The notes under the pieces: model-generated | What the model was told of the DNA's origin: nothing | Databases searched by the model: none | The model's input: the letters and a program-made list of their open reading frames with translations, nothing else | Shown here: positions 36,881 to 50,400 of the stretch, piece by piece | Position numbering within the stretch: position 1 is the stretch's first letter | How the letters are laid out: every line of letters starts with the position of its first letter | Assembly (NCBI GenBank): GCA_013398055.1 | Contig: VZRS01009616.1 | Coordinates: 372,001 to 436,000, forward strand | Length of the DNA stretch: 64,000 nucleotides | Origin: Ifrita kowaldi | Taxonomy: Eukaryota > Chordata > Aves > Passeriformes > Cinclosomatidae | Reading direction: 5' to 3' | Position numbers and translations under genes: made by a program

Positions 36881-39529
36881 AGTGTTGTTGCTTCTGCACC
36901 TTTTGATATTTTTTATTTTAATTTCAAACCCTTTCTAGATTTCTGTGATGATGCACTATGCAATAATCCTATTGAATCCTGAGAAGGAAAAATGTAGTAT
37001 TTTATTCACTTCCTACTTTTTTCTTTTGTTCATGTACAGCCATATAGTGAGAAGCTTAGTGACCCATGTCAGTGCTGCTCTGAGGGCTGCTTCCAGGTGG
37101 TCTCCAGAGAGTCACATACATGATGTCCCACCTGGGCCCCAGTCAGCTTTTGCTGCTGGAGGCAGAGCAGTGACTGTGTGCCTGGGGGCATCCATTCCTG
37201 CCTTGGACACTCTGGTTGCACTCTGTGAAGCTTCAGGATGTGCCCTGGCCATGTCAGGATGTGTGGGTGAGGCTGATCTGGAGAGCTCTGGTCGGTATCC
37301 TCACTAGAGTGATTCTTGGGAGCAAGAGAAGACTTTGAAGATCTGGGAAAGTGGATGAGTGTTGAACTACACCAGTTATTGGAGCAAATCAAAGACTGGT
37401 GTTATCAGTTGAACTGTTTTCTACCTGATTTTCTTTTTCTTTTTTTTNNNNNNNNNNTTTTTTTTTGGACCATTTTTTAAGATCTATATGCCTTTCTTTA
37501 GAAAATAAAGGGAATCTCTTAGTTATGAGAGTCAGCATTGGTGCATAAGTGGGCACTGCAGCACCCTCACTGCACTGAGAGGTATTTTTGCTTGATTGTG
37601 AGATTTCTCTGGTTGCCGACTAGCCTTCACTTTTAATTGCACAGGAATAAGGGCACATCAAAAACTAGAAAACTAAAAAAAAAACCCTAGAAAAGGGAAA
37701 ACAAAAGAACTACTGTTGAAGACATGGCATGTATGAAGGAGTGAGCTTCCTATACTGTTTTACTGTATAATAAAATGTGTAAAGGTTTTTATTACAGTAT
37801 ATGTTTTTAGTTCTTGACAACACAGGTTGTCAAAGATGCTCAGCTGATACTGCCTTTCATCTCTCTGTTCTGAAACAAGTCTGTTAAAATCACTTACATT
37901 ATTAGGCGAAAACCAGAGTATCTGTTTTAGCAGGGCTTTCAGCCAGAAGCAGCCTCAGAGCAGAATCAGTGCTTGATACTTCATGTTTCATGAAAAAAAT
38001 GTTGAATGAGAGAATACAGATCTTTCAAAATGTGGAAATAGCATTTATGACTGTAATCCAACGTCTTATCCTCCCAAATGTCCAAAATCATTTACGTCTA
38101 AGGGATACAAATATTATATCTTTGTACAGTGAACAGTACCAAAAAATGGCTAGAAACATTTGTTGTCAGAAAGACATGGTAAATCCTTTTTGTCTGATTT
38201 GCTGAATAAATTTTGCTGCAGCACAACACTTCAGTATTGCAAAGCTAATATTCTAAGCATTATGAACAAAATCTAACTTCTCGTATGAATAACCATGTTT
38301 GTTGTGATGTGCTGAGATTCCAGAAAATCACTGATGCAGCACACAGTCTCTATCAAATCCCAAGTTAGTCCACTGGTACATACTCATGTGATTTCCAGAT
38401 AAGTAAACAGACTGCTTTATTATCTTGCCAGATACTCATTTTCTGTAAAGCTGGCAGAAATACTGACGCTTGCTAAAAAGCATCTTTAAAGGATTTTTCC
38501 CGTTCTCCTTTTTATTTTACTTTTCTCCTGGGCCAGTACTCTAAATGATGATTTTAGATACTCATTGATGGTGATAAATTCATAATTTTCATACTGAATC
38601 CCATCATCCTGAGCTCAACTGTTTGCAAAACACTTCTACAACACCTAAGTGCTATTCTTGTGATCTCATGCAATACTATCCTTTTTCATTTAATTTCATC
38701 AAGATTGATTTTTGAGTAAGCAGATGGCTTAGTCTTCTCTAAGAGTCTATAAGGAAATGCCTTGCCAGAAATACTTTGTGTTTCATGACATTTAAGTTTG
38801 CTGTGATTTACGGGTTTATAAGAGCGTATTCAGCTTTTTTTGTGCTGTTCATCAGTAGGGTTTCATTGCTGATCCTCAGACTCATAAATGGAGACCACAA
38901 TTCTGTTGCCAGATGCCTTTCAGAGCAAAGCCTGTTTGGCCGACAGGACGCTGGTTCCCTGCGTGCCGTTGCTTAGGCTGCTCAGACAGTCTCTTCAAAA
39001 GCTTAATCCTCTCTGTTTTGAGGGTCTGGATGTATCTAGTGCAATTAACATGAACTGAAGAAAAACAGCCAAAAAAGACAACATTTTCTTTTTTTTCCCC
39101 CCCACACAATGGATTAATCTAAATAGAAGGATTCTAAAATGCTATTTTAATTGCCCGAATAATTATTTTTTCAAAAAATCAGGAAATATTAAGTTTAAAG
39201 AGTATTTCATTCTTTTTGACCTCTAACTATCATGACATATTGGATAGTGATTAAGTATGTAATTATTTAGTATGAAAATTAACTTTTTTATTATATGATT
39301 TTTGTTCTTTTTCCAACTTATATGTTCACTGTTAATTTTTCTTTTGTTATAAAACAGTGAATGACACTTCGAATTGCATTTTTTTCCTAGGGTTTTGTTG
39401 TGGGTTTTTTTTTTTTTTTATTAGCTTTTATCAGGCTACTTTCTGTTAAATATTGTTGTAGTATCTTGAATATTACTGTATTGTGTTCTTGAGACAGTTA
39501 AAGCCAACCAAATAGTGTTCCATTTTAGG
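36881..39529. other. Non-coding unique DNA containing an assembly gap
   Basis: No gene was recognised. A GC-richer patch at about 37055-37320 gives frames on both strands (120 codons plus at 36945-37307, 107 minus at 37069-37392) with no recognisable motif. Downstream the sequence is AT-rich, with long A/T runs at 39160-39420. A pyrimidine tract T8C7 lies near 39090-39105. Confidence 0.6.
37448..37457. other. Assembly gap (10 N) inside a poly(T) tract
   Basis: Ten N characters are flanked by T8 (37440-37447) on the left and T9 (37458-37466) on the right, after a CT-rich run. The gap is most likely an unresolved T homopolymer whose true length is unknown; the sequence around it is otherwise ordinary. 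Confidence 0.98.
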
Positions 39530-40096
39530 AAAAGTGCAGCCAGAAGGTAAAGGGAAGCAGTGGCTATCCTCTAGCCCGTGCCTGGGAGCTTGCATCTGGG
39601 GAATTGTGTCCAGTGTGGGGCTTCCCAGTGCAAGGGAAGATTACGAAGAAGAGCGAGTCCAGCAGAGGAACATTGAGGTGGTTTGGGGTAAAGGTGTAAG
39701 TACAGGGGGAAAGGTGAGGAAATTGGATTAGCTCAAGTTGAAAATGAGAGGACTAGGGGATCTGACTGCTGACTTCAGCTCTCTAAAGGAGGGCATTTAG
39801 AAGAGATAGATCTTCTTGGGCACGTTTACTGGAAATGGGAGACAACAGTCACATGTTGTTGCAGGAAAATTCTGATTAGGTCAAAGGAAAAAAACATCCA
39901 CAGCATATGGAGCTAAAGCACTAGAAGAGGTTTCTCAGGTTTCTGTGCTCTTGGAGCCCTTAAGCAGCCTAGACTGATCAAGATATGGAGCAAAGTGATC
40001 TTTCTTCTTAATTAGCCCTGTCTGGTGCAAGGGCATGGACAAGACGGCCTCCAAAGGTCTTTCCCAACCTAGAGTATGTGCTGATTCATTGAATAG
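39530..40096 (+). mobile_element. CR1 LINE 3' portion, old copy
   Basis: A sense-oriented, 5'-truncated CR1 of about 570 bases. Landmarks in order: 'gaattgtgtccagtgtgggg' (the usual 'actgtgtccagttttggg'), 'gagcgagtccagcagagga', 'gcaggaaaattctga' (the 'tcaggaaaaatttctt' region), 'gaggtttctcaggtttctgt', 'ggcctccaaaggtctttccc' and 'aacctaga', then a degenerate tail 'gattcattg' near 40083. The plus frame at 39534-39731 is only decayed ORF2 and lacks a gene. Divergence and indels are heavy, so the copy is older than the one at 59992-60785. The left edge is approximate. Confidence 0.85.
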
Positions 40097-40983
40097 CCCT
40101 ATGAATGGTGGATTAATTTATTTTGAGTTCTTGTCGCCTTATATACACTGAATAACTAAGAGAAATTACAACGGCCTTCCCTCTAATATCTGCTTACCAA
40201 GGGAGGTATTTGTAGCTAAGGGACTAGACCTAATTAATTTTGCTTACCATTGTCCCTCCAGATTTGTTTGTGGAACTAGGAAGGATCCCACTTTCGTTTT
40301 ACTGATGGACTGGAAAATAAGCTCTCCTGTTTTTGCAACTCCTCAGGGGTTCATCAGTTTTGAATAAATTGGTAACTGAATTGAGCTATTTGCATGAACC
40401 AAGATAAAAAGAAAAAATACAGAGCCTTGCTATATTCATAAAACATGCTATAGTGGTCAAAGCTGGTTTCTCGCTTTAAGGAACCACATGTGCTTAGACA
40501 GACAAATGTATTGTATGGGGTTTTTTTAATAAAAGCTATAAAGTTTTCACTCTTGTATTGTCATGCAGTCAGTATTCTTTTTGAGCATGTTAGTACATTT
40601 TCGCATGCATAAAAATTCACCTGTCTTGGTCACCTCTCTTTGCCAGGCAGAGCAGGTGCATTATGTATGTGGAATAGAAGTGTAAAGAATGTGTATATGA
40701 AAAGGAGCTTTTATAGGGGCAAAGGAGCTTAAAAGGATGGGAATTTTGTTTTGAAAATTTCTAGCAGATAGTACAGTGTAGCCTGCAAACTTGGGCTGTT
40801 TGACTGGATTTTATTGTTACATTTTCCCTCTGTGTAGCTCCTTGCTTTTGAATTGAATATTTGCTGAGATGGAGGGAAAGTTTTAGATTGGTGCTGTGAG
40901 CAAAGTTTTGCCTCAGCAACACAGTAATTTTGTTTTTCGGCTGACTGTGAACTAAATGTGGGGAAAGAAACCGGGAAACGTCA

Positions 40984-41439
40984 TTGGACAGCACTGTTCA
41001 TCAGTACATCCCCTTCAAAAAACTGATAGGGCTGATCATCAGCTCAAATTACCTGTCTGTGATTGTGATTGTTTTCGTGTGTCCCAGATCTTACCTTTTC
41101 AAAGCAACTCCCTGGCACGACTATAGAATGTTAAGGACTTTCTTGACTGTGTGTGGAGTGGAGCAAGGGATAGGATTGGAGGGGAAAAAAATGCTCATGA
41201 ATTATTTTAATATCTTCTCCATTCCCCATTTTTTTCTATTTTGTCTCTTAGCTGGCATCCTGTTGGTCTCTCTGACTGACCTAAACCAGGGGTTATGTTT
41301 TTTCATTTCCATCTTCCACATTCTTCCTACTTCTTTGGGGCCTGAATCACTGTCTTTCTTTAACTATATGTGTAACTCAAACTATACACTCTGGCTCAAA
41401 CATGTTTTCCCCATTACATGCAGTTTCTGTGGGTGGTGA
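40984..41439 (+). other. Longest open frame, 151 codons, probably chance
   Basis: The frame runs from ATG at 40984 to TGA at 41437-41439. The product would be hydrophobic in parts, with a stretch around residues 80-98 (FFLFCLLAGILLVSL) that could cross a membrane. It has no recognisable motif, no repeated pattern and no good Kozak context (tcattgg precedes the ATG). With about 6% stop triplets per frame in DNA of this composition, roughly one frame this long per 64 kb is not surprising. Flanking sequence shows no promoter or CpG island. I do not call it a gene. Confidence 0.1.
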
Positions 41440-41775
41440 AATTAGGAGGCATGTGTAGTGGAGAAATAGTTCCTTGGAAATGAGTATTCATTGGTTTCTG
41501 TTCCTTCCTTACTCAGTTTGCACCATGTGTGTTTCAGGGACAGTCTGGGATGTGGAGGTGCTGGTGAATACAGCACTGCTCCCTGTGTTCATGGACTATT
41601 AGATGTCTTTAAAAGCACTGGTGTGTACCTAGAAATGTAATAATGATTGAATCACTGCTTTCTATCTTAACATGGATTGAGAACACTGGGAAATATCATA
41701 AAACCTCGTCTCATTTTTTTATAGACAGGTTATTGCCATATATACACTCTTCAGATACACTGCTTGATTCAGAGG

Positions 41776-41857
41776 GAAAAAAACCCAAACAAAAACCCCA
41801 GCAAAACAAAACCTCAAGGAAACAAACAAAGCAACCCCACCAAACCCTCTAAAAACT
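41776..41857 (+). repeat. A/C-rich low-complexity tract
   Basis: Irregular CAAA, CCAAA and CAAAACC units almost without T. It resembles the A/C tract near 53.6 kb but is not obviously homologous. It contributes the lysine/proline/glutamine-rich end of the plus frame at 41643-41852, which is therefore not a credible gene. Confidence 0.8.
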
Positions 41858-44199
41858 GCAGACAAAAAGCCTGACACCAAACTTCTGCATGGTGATATCG
41901 TGAGTGTCCTGAGGGTTCATAGTCTGGTGAGAAGAATGTACAGCAAGAAGGGTTTGGCTGTGTATTGAGGGGTGGTCACATGCCTGCCAGCCATGCGTGT
42001 ATATTGTTCACTGTTTCTGCAGTGGGTTTTGCCCTCTGGTCATGTTCAATGGCTCTTTTGATGCTCTTGGTTGTAAATGCTCTTTACTATTAAAAGGTAA
42101 AGCTTAACTGTGGAGGAAACATGTTAAGGAGAAAACAGACCAGTGATCCCACCCAGCATTGCTTTAGCAAAATGGTACACATTGTTCTTTTGTCTCAGAC
42201 AAACTATCCTTTCTATTTCCTCTTAATATAATTAGGAATGGAGCTCTGTTTTATCTGCTTTTGAAATATACTAATTTTTTTTTTTCTCTTGTGCTGAAAA
42301 CAAACTGCATTTCCAGGCACAGATCAGACCACAAACTTAGAAACAATGCAATTAGGTTATAGAGCATATAACTGATGTTATGTGTTAGTAGTAGTGTTTT
42401 TCTATTAGCTTCACAGCAAAATCATCACAACCACAATTACATATTTCAGATGCTCCAATTTATGTATTTTACAAGTGAAATGAAGCAGATGCTATCCTGT
42501 AGGAAGAAAGGCATTAGACTGAAAGAAGGTGTGTGTTATTGGCCTTTGCAGGTGTCTCTAGGTTATGAATAATGTTAGATTAATTGGTCTTCCTCCTGGC
42601 TTTAGGGGTCAGGAGTGGTGGCAGGCACAGCTTTGGCGCTGTGAGATTTGTCTCTAGCTCCTCTGTCAACTCTTCCTGCAGTGGGTAGTGGGGGGTGGGG
42701 ATGATGTTGTTGCTGAAGGTCAACTGAGAAAGATGCAATCTGCTGGAAATGTTAGCTTATTTGAAAAGCATTTTTATCCCATAATGACTAAAATGATGGC
42801 ACCAGATGCAGAGTAGTAGTTTTGAGATGATTTGTATTGATCATCTTTGCTGGTGTCCTATTTTACTACCTAATAAGTACTGCTGAGCTTTTTTGTCCTA
42901 AGCTGATGATAAGATACAAGGATCACCAATACCTTTCATTATCATTATTTTGAATTTGCGTATTAACACATACACGTCATAATTACCCTGTTCTTTATGG
43001 CTGTTTGCTGTATGTACAAGGGGAGAGGAAATTAAAAAAACCCTGTATTTTTCGTTGGTGTTTAAGTCTGGTCAGTAGGATAGATGCAGTATCATATAAT
43101 CTTTAGGAAGGGCTATAGATAGCAGTCTTAGAAATGTAGCATTTTTTCCTTTGTTTTGACATGTGACCTTTTCATCTCTTTGATCCCTTAAGCTGTGTAG
43201 TGCATAACCTTGGATTAGTAGAAACAAGAAATGCTGTGCATCATCTAATGACATATTTCTTCTGGCTACATCAAAGAAGGTTAGATAAGATCTGTTGTAG
43301 GAAATCTGCGTAGTCCACAGGAGTGAAGGTTTGTTAGCCAAGGATACTGTGACTTCCTTTTGCAGAGAAGGATAAAACTGAAACAGTCTGCCATGCTGGT
43401 TTATCTTAAAATGCTTAGGGAAGCCTTGAAAATACCCAAAATAATGTAAATTGTGTAAGAGCAGATCTCATGCGGTCTCCTTTCCTACATGCTGACACTG
43501 GAAATACTAGTAAGAAGTTATTGAGTGTTGATACGACTTGTACCCAATTCTAGATGATTGAGAAGCTGCTTTTAATTCACTTGGTTTTGATAGTGTGGTG
43601 TTCAAAGTTCTTCTTGGTTGAAGGTGGTGAGCAGTATTTTTTTCTTCCTTCTGAAGCTGAAGTATTATTACTTTTCAGTGTGTGTTGCTGTTGTGTAGCC
43701 CTGAAGGCATATAGGTTTCATTGTATCTTGTAATAGAAATGGATGGCAAATCTGGCTTCATTCCAGCACCATCTGTAAAGTGGGAGTAATGTTTTTATGG
43801 TTTGGGGATGGTGCAAAACTGGCAAAATAAGTTCAAAGATGACAACAGTTTTTAACCATACATAGTACTCCTTTCCTCATCTTGAATTAAATTGGTATTA
43901 GCTTCTATCAAGAAGAAAAATAACCAGTATGAGAAGGAATATTTGAATAAAATTACTTCTCTTTTGAAAGTTTAAAAAAAATGCTGTACTCTTGCAGAAC
44001 AGAAATGTGTACGTATTGTGCAGAAACATTTGGGATGCAATGACTTCTTTAAAATACTATGTACAGGGGGAGACAAACCAGTCTCATTTTATGTAGAAAT
44101 TCTAAAGTGCTTGTAGTTGGTTGGAGTTACTGTGTGTAGATAAAGTAAAAGCAGGAGCTGGTTTGATGCTGCCCTGCATCTTCTGTCCTCTATTTGCAG

Positions 44200-44480
44200 C
44201 TCTTTCCTCCTACTCCTGTCACGGGGAGAAATGACACCTGCATTGAGTGAATATCCCAAGAATTGCTGCAGTGTGCTGAAGTGCCCTGCAGTGAAATGCT
44301 TCTCCTTTGGCAGTTTGCATCAGTCACACGATGGCCAATATTATTGAGTGCAACAAATCTATGGTGATCTTCACGTTTAATTGATGGCTTTTAAGAAATC
44401 TGTGCAGAAGCGCGTCTATACCATGTTGTGAGTGATATTCACAGAGAAGCTCAGTTGCCTCATTCACAAGGTGGGCTCGA
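44200..44480. other. Candidate conserved non-coding element
   Basis: A non-repetitive block with balanced composition that keeps CpGs at tcacgggg, acacgatgg, ttcacg, aagcgcgtc and ctcgatg. Within it, ctgcagtg occurs twice 25 bases apart (about 44268 and 44288). A 'gatggccaatattattg' stretch (about 44330-44346) contains a CCAAT box. No open frame of note crosses it. It is reported for its texture only. Confidence 0.2.
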
Positions 44481-47400
44481 TGAAGTAGAGAGGAAATACC
44501 AATGTAAGAAAGTACTTATTATAGGCCAACAGAATTAAGGATTTGTGAGTCTTTCCCATTATTATAACGGAAAGTAACAAGTATTTTCTTTCTCATGTAA
44601 GAGAATGCATAGTGATTGTAGTGAGTAGCAATGAGACGATGTTATGAATGTTGAACTTCCTGTGCATAAAGTTATTTGACAGCTGATCTGGCCTGAATCA
44701 GCATTTTCCTTGAATCTCAACCAAAGGGATTCTGCTCCCCTCTGCCTACCTCCCGTTACTAAGTGTCTTATCAGAGATCAGTGTTTGCATCTTATTAGGA
44801 AGAAAAAAATCAGTGTGAGAAGGAAGTTAGTTTCCTATAACTGGACCCTTAGACTAGGAAGAGACCAGAATACCTTTTATATGAGAGAAGTATCCTTCAG
44901 GATGTAGAGGAGGGGAAAAATTGACACAGGAAAATTCAATCATTCAGCCTAGAATTTTTGTAACAAATTTTTTCAGAGGTAATGTAGACAGGATAACAGT
45001 TCAGGAATTCAGTTTGAAAGTGTTTTTGCAAAGCTTCTCGTGGGAGAAGTGAGGACGGACTGCTATTTTTGCTCTGGCATTTTAGCAAGTACAAATCTTT
45101 AGCTTTGGCATTTCTTATCTTGAAAATCTATTCTTAGTTTAAACCTAAATAGCAGAACTCACATACATTCGCTGAAGTATTGGCTGTATCTGACATTGAA
45201 TAAAAGCGCCTACGGTAACAATGGATTTTAAATAAATAAAACATTTAGGATTTTTTTTGCTTGGCATTAGAGCTTCAGTTACCTCAGAGCAATACCTTTT
45301 CATCACTATTCATTGTGGATGAAAGTGTGTCCGATTCATTGCTGAAGTGGAAGCTCTCAGTAGCCAAACTGCAATCCAGATATCTGGGCTGTGAGATCAG
45401 AATTTTTAATGAAATTTTTGTTTACTTCAGGCAACTGAATTGTAAAGATATGATAATTGTTTAAAATTTGGCCTTTCATAGAACTAATGTCAAACCATGT
45501 TATGAAGTTCCTCTGGAGTCCAGTGTACACTATTTAGTAAGTTGAAGTAGAAGCTAATCACATTGGTTGTAAATATAGCCGGTGTTCTTGATTTCCAAGC
45601 TTGATTACTGGGAAGAACACATGAAAATACAGTTAAGACTGTCTACATTTAAAGCATATTTCCACTGATACTAACTGAAATGGTGCAAATGGTTGCAGTG
45701 GTTGCAAGTCACTGCCAGTTGTTTAGAGCCAGTTATTCATCTCTTTTGGCTGGTCAAGGAGCCTACAGCTGCTCAGTGTATCTCACTTTAGTATTTCAAT
45801 TTAGTACAGAACGGAGTGAAAAATATTTCATTAAAATGGATATAACAAGAAAGGAATTCAAGACAGCTAATAGTAATCAATCTCTGAAAAGATTTCTGTA
45901 AACAGAAAAGAAAAAACACAGACTTAAAAATGGGTTTCTTGGGTGTTTGTGAGATCACTTTGACAAGTCTTGTCTAATGTAATGAAAAATGGCTTCGGTG
46001 CCTCCTAGTTCATCAAGTTTGTACCTCTGCAACATTTCACATGATACAACCAGAACAAAACTTTTGGTATGTAGTCATTTTACAGAAAAAAAAAAAAATA
46101 GAGTGAATAAGCTTTTTAATGTACTTCCTTTTTTCAGTCTATTCTTCAGTTCATTCTCTAGTACTAAAAGCCTTTCCTCTTTCAGATGAGCATGGAATCA
46201 CAATTTGATCATATCCTTTCCAAGCTTCTACTGTTTAAACAGATGGGGGGAAAAAAAAGAAACAGCAAATACAGCTCTTTGCAGCAGATGACTCCAGCCG
46301 GTGCGTTTAGACGAAGTTTAGCTGCTGGAGAGCTTTTCTGTTCCTTAGTGATTCGTTGTAGAACAACTCTGCCTGAAGCACTCGTGGTACTTGCTGGGTT
46401 TCGTTCGTGGGACTTACTGGTTTTAGGTTTCTTTTCTGTGTACCCTTGTAACCCTGATATGGATTCTGTGACTGCAGGAACCATAAAAAATTGGTATTGT
46501 GCTGCTAATCAGGAGGGTATGGAGATGTTTGGTGTGGTTGAGACTGAATCAATCAAGCAGTTTTAGAGAGTGGTGAGGGTATTTCAGTTTGCAAATATCT
46601 ACCCTCATAAAACTGAAGAAGTGGGATGTAGGCTGTAGATATTTGTAGTACTCTGAGATCATATTTAAGTATGTGGTCACTGCAATGCTAGGCAGAAATT
46701 CCTGGTTACCTTCTTGTGTGATGTTTTATCTTATTACAGCTGACCCTTCACTGATCTTTGGCTGGTGTGGTTGATGTTTGTAATTGTGGAGGATGACTGC
46801 TCAGAGCTAGTTCAGGAGCTTTGCTTTAAAGTGTGGTGTAGAAGATTTTGCCTTTGGGACTGTGGCCCTCTGGAGGATAGCCCTTAGAGGATGACAGGAT
46901 AAAGCTCGGGGGACATGATGCGTTGCTCTTAAACATGATACCATTGTCAGGGTACAGAAATGTTCTTCAATGACTGAGATGAAAACAAGCATAGGAAACA
47001 TTTTGTGCTCCTAACAAACTGCATCTTAGTAAAACTCGTACTTCTCTGTAATTTGCTTCATTTGGGAGATTCGCAAAGTGATAACAAATACAATCAAAAG
47101 ACCTTTTTAAGTCATAGTGGTGGAATAGGTTGTTGACTCTTGCTGTGCAGTTTGCTGACAGAGCTGGGTAAGATGCCATTCAAATGTTAAGCATAATTTT
47201 CAGTATCAGCAGCATTAGTGAAGGCTTTTTGAGCATTTTGCTGTTCTAAGCAGTCTAGCACATCATTTATTTCTCAGTCTTTGGACACTGGGAGCACTGG
47301 AAGACTGTAATGAAAATAGTGTGAGGTTTCTGAGTAGCACTCTAAAAAATGAAGTTCTAAAATAACTTCTCATTTTAAATTCTTAATTAAGAAAATGTGC

Positions 47401-50400
47401 TCAAATTCATCCTGTGATTAAGTTTTTTTCCCCCCATGGCAATAAGTAAATAGCTACTGTCAGATTTTCTTTTTGCTGTGTAGCTTGGTTAGATGGATCA
47501 ACATGTGTCTCCTGGCTACAGGAACTTCCGAGTGCTTAAGTTATGGATTTTACTTTTTTGGTTGACAATGACTTTTGTCCCATAGCTGGTTTATGCCATG
47601 AGGCTCTAATGTGGCATGAAAGCACTTATTCAATACAAACTGGACAATGAGTTCTCCAAAAAATAAAGCAGAGCTGAGTAAAGCCTGCAGAGTCCAGAGT
47701 CAGCTGAGTCGTAAAAGCTGAGCTGTTCACTTAGCAGTTGAACTGAAATGACCTCCACAATTTGTGGCTGGGTTTTCGTGCTGAAAAAGTTGGGCTAGAA
47801 TTGTGTCTACTACGAGAGTGTGTGGTACATGACTGGTCTAGAGGGATTCATCTGCTACGCATGCCAGTATGTAACCACAAACCATATGCTCTTAGCTACT
47901 GAGTACATCTCTTATGGGTTTTAGGAGTTGGGAAGCAACTATTAGCCTCAAAAAAAATGAGACTGAGGTGGGGAAAATATCTCTGCAGTGGTCTGTTTCA
48001 TCAGGGGGTTTTGCTTAGTAAGCATATTTACCATGTTAAATGAGAATGTGGAGAAATATGTACCTATAAATCTCAGTGGCACTCTGCCAGTCTGACTTGG
48101 GGAAGAGTTTTGTCATGACTCAGCTGTGGAGATTTGATAAGATACTAAGTGCTTGAGCAGGGAACATCAGTTTAATGTATGTAGAAACATTAAAGCATCC
48201 TCTCTATAGTTGGGATAGATCGCTCATGCTTTGGAAGAAGGTGAAATCTCCCCCCTCCTCATTAATCTAAATTATTTAATCTTCTTGGCTTGTTAATGAG
48301 AGAAATAGTAAAACATTGAATGTTGTCACCTTCCTTTAATGTCTTGGGTAGAAATTCTGGTTTGCCCCTCATATTGCAGCGCATACCTGAAAATCCTCCT
48401 CTGTTCCCATTACTAAACCCAGTAATAGGTTCAAGATAGATATGCTGAACTTTTTTTCCCTGTATGACTTAAGAGAGGCATAAAGGGCTCTGTATAGAAG
48501 AGATACCCTTTAGAGGAAATGCTCTGAATTTCTCCTAGTATGTTCTGTAGTCTTCCCGGTGATCAGTGGAGTAGCTTGACCTGTGTGGAAGAAGTAAAAA
48601 TAAATGCGACTTTACCCATTTAAATATTTTTGAATGTGATCTCTAGCTCATAGGTGTGGTAAGGTTTGGATATACAATATGGTTCTGTTCTTAAATTGGT
48701 ACAAATTTCTTTATTATGTTAATTTACTTCTCTATATGGTATGTGCTCCATTGTGCACAAGAATCTGAAAAAAGGTGCTTAGATAAGTGACTGTGTATCT
48801 ACGTATTTTGAGATTTAAAAAAATAAAAGGAATTTACCGACAGAATTGTACCTCGAGGTCAGCTGTCAGACAAAGAAAACAGTTAAATTGAAGCATTAAC
48901 AGGTGACAACAAAAGTGAAAAGTTTGTCTTCATAACACCAGGTTATTGTCTGCCTTATAGCAGATGAAATTGCAATTCCTGAGTTATACGAGTGTTGCAC
49001 CTTACTGTTCCTGGCCCAGACTTTTCCTGGCGTATTATAATTTTGCAGATCTCAGCATGAACAGAAGGAAGAGTGATTAGAGGCCTTTTTTTGTTGTTGA
49101 TTAACATTAGAATGGGGAGGCTTACTGGCATACATAATTTGATAAAATGAAATGGACAAAACCAGTTGGAGTAGTTAGAATTCTTGTAGACCATTAGGCT
49201 TTTCCTGTTACTGTATAAACCCAGAATATTGACCTTCTTATTTTTTTCTTTTCTCAAATGCTCCCAGTATACACTACTAGTTATCGGGATCCAAGACTTT
49301 GTGCTTGTGTGGGAATATGTATTCTTGCTTTCTGACTTCCAACTCCTGTGTAAAATGTAATGCTGTTGTGATTATCAGGCTGTGCCAGTGTGATCAAGGT
49401 CTTGTTACATCAAGGTACTCAGATAAATAAAATGACTCTGAGTGGAATGGCTGCAGAAGGCAAGTATTAGAGGTGTTTAATGCTGCTATCTGATATTGGA
49501 AGCAAGCTAATGGTACTGGTTCATGGTATTCTGCAGATGAGCAGTAAAATAGGCATTTGACCAAAAGCTGACAATGGAAAGCAGCAACCTGTGTGAATGC
49601 TAGTCAGTACTACTCCCTTGGGCTAGAGGTTTTAAAAACAAACTAACATGTGAAAATAATTCTTAAAAGGAGAAGGAAAGGTTTAGAGAATAACTTAAAG
49701 TTCATTAAAACAGTACAATACTTGGACCCCCCCAAATTACATGTAATGGATGCTAAAATCATGGCTTAATTTCAAAATTTCAAGAACTGAAAGCACACGT
49801 GAGGGTATTGTAGCTAGTATGTGTAACCAGGTGCCAATAGCTGTGGTCTCTCAAGTACTGAATTTGTAGCTCTTCTGGAAGCAGTCACTGCTTTTGAATT
49901 TGATTTCTAGAATTCGAGAAGGAATGAATACAGTTTGTCAGTAATCAGCTACATTTGTTGGTAAAATATCATTTGCTATTTAGTTAGGTAAGCAATGTAT
50001 TTTATTTAGACATTTTCCAGTTAAAACCTCTTGTAGTTTATAAGAGGGCAAGTACACAAAGCATCAGTCTGTCAAAGCAGCAAGGCTGTCATTGCTACCC
50101 TGACAATCAGTTCCTGTTTTATGGATGCTGTCCTCTATTTGACTTGTTCTCTTAGTTTAGGATTTTTTTTTAAATGCAGGCACAGACACAGAAGTTGGCT
50201 AGTATATGCTTTGTTTTCTGACATTGGGGAATATACCTTTTTTTATGTATCTTAGAATGGTAAAGGTTATTTTTATATGTCCCCAGAGGGGACTTACAGT
50301 ATTTAAAAGAATTGCCATTCTCATTCCCATAAAATGTCAGTTTTGTTTTTAGTAAGATGATGGTGATTTGGTTACAATATTGAGGTAATTTATTACCTGA

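Larger units (their letters stand above)
40097..44199. other. Non-coding unique DNA, no gene recognised
   Basis: AT-rich sequence. It contains the longest open frame of the window (40984-41439, separate entry) and the A/C tract at 41776-41857. A G-rich run (ggggggtgggg) lies near 42690. No CR1 or other mobile element was recognised. Confidence 0.6.

Noticed and set aside
36945..37392. 120-codon plus frame opposed by a 107-codon minus frame in a GC-richer patch
   Set aside because: Fewer stops are expected where GC is higher, and no protein family was recognised.
40984..41439. 151-codon open frame, longest in the window, with a hydrophobic segment
   Set aside because: Length is within chance expectation for 64 kb in six frames. 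There is no recognisable motif, weak start context, and no promoter or splice context.
41776..41857. AAACCC-like words suggesting interstitial telomeric repeat
   Set aside because: No run of TTAGGG/CCCTAA units. The tract is irregular A/C sequence.
46186..46566. 126-codon plus frame
   Set aside because: Opposed by a 91-codon minus frame over the same bases, crosses a purine tract, and has no recognisable motif.
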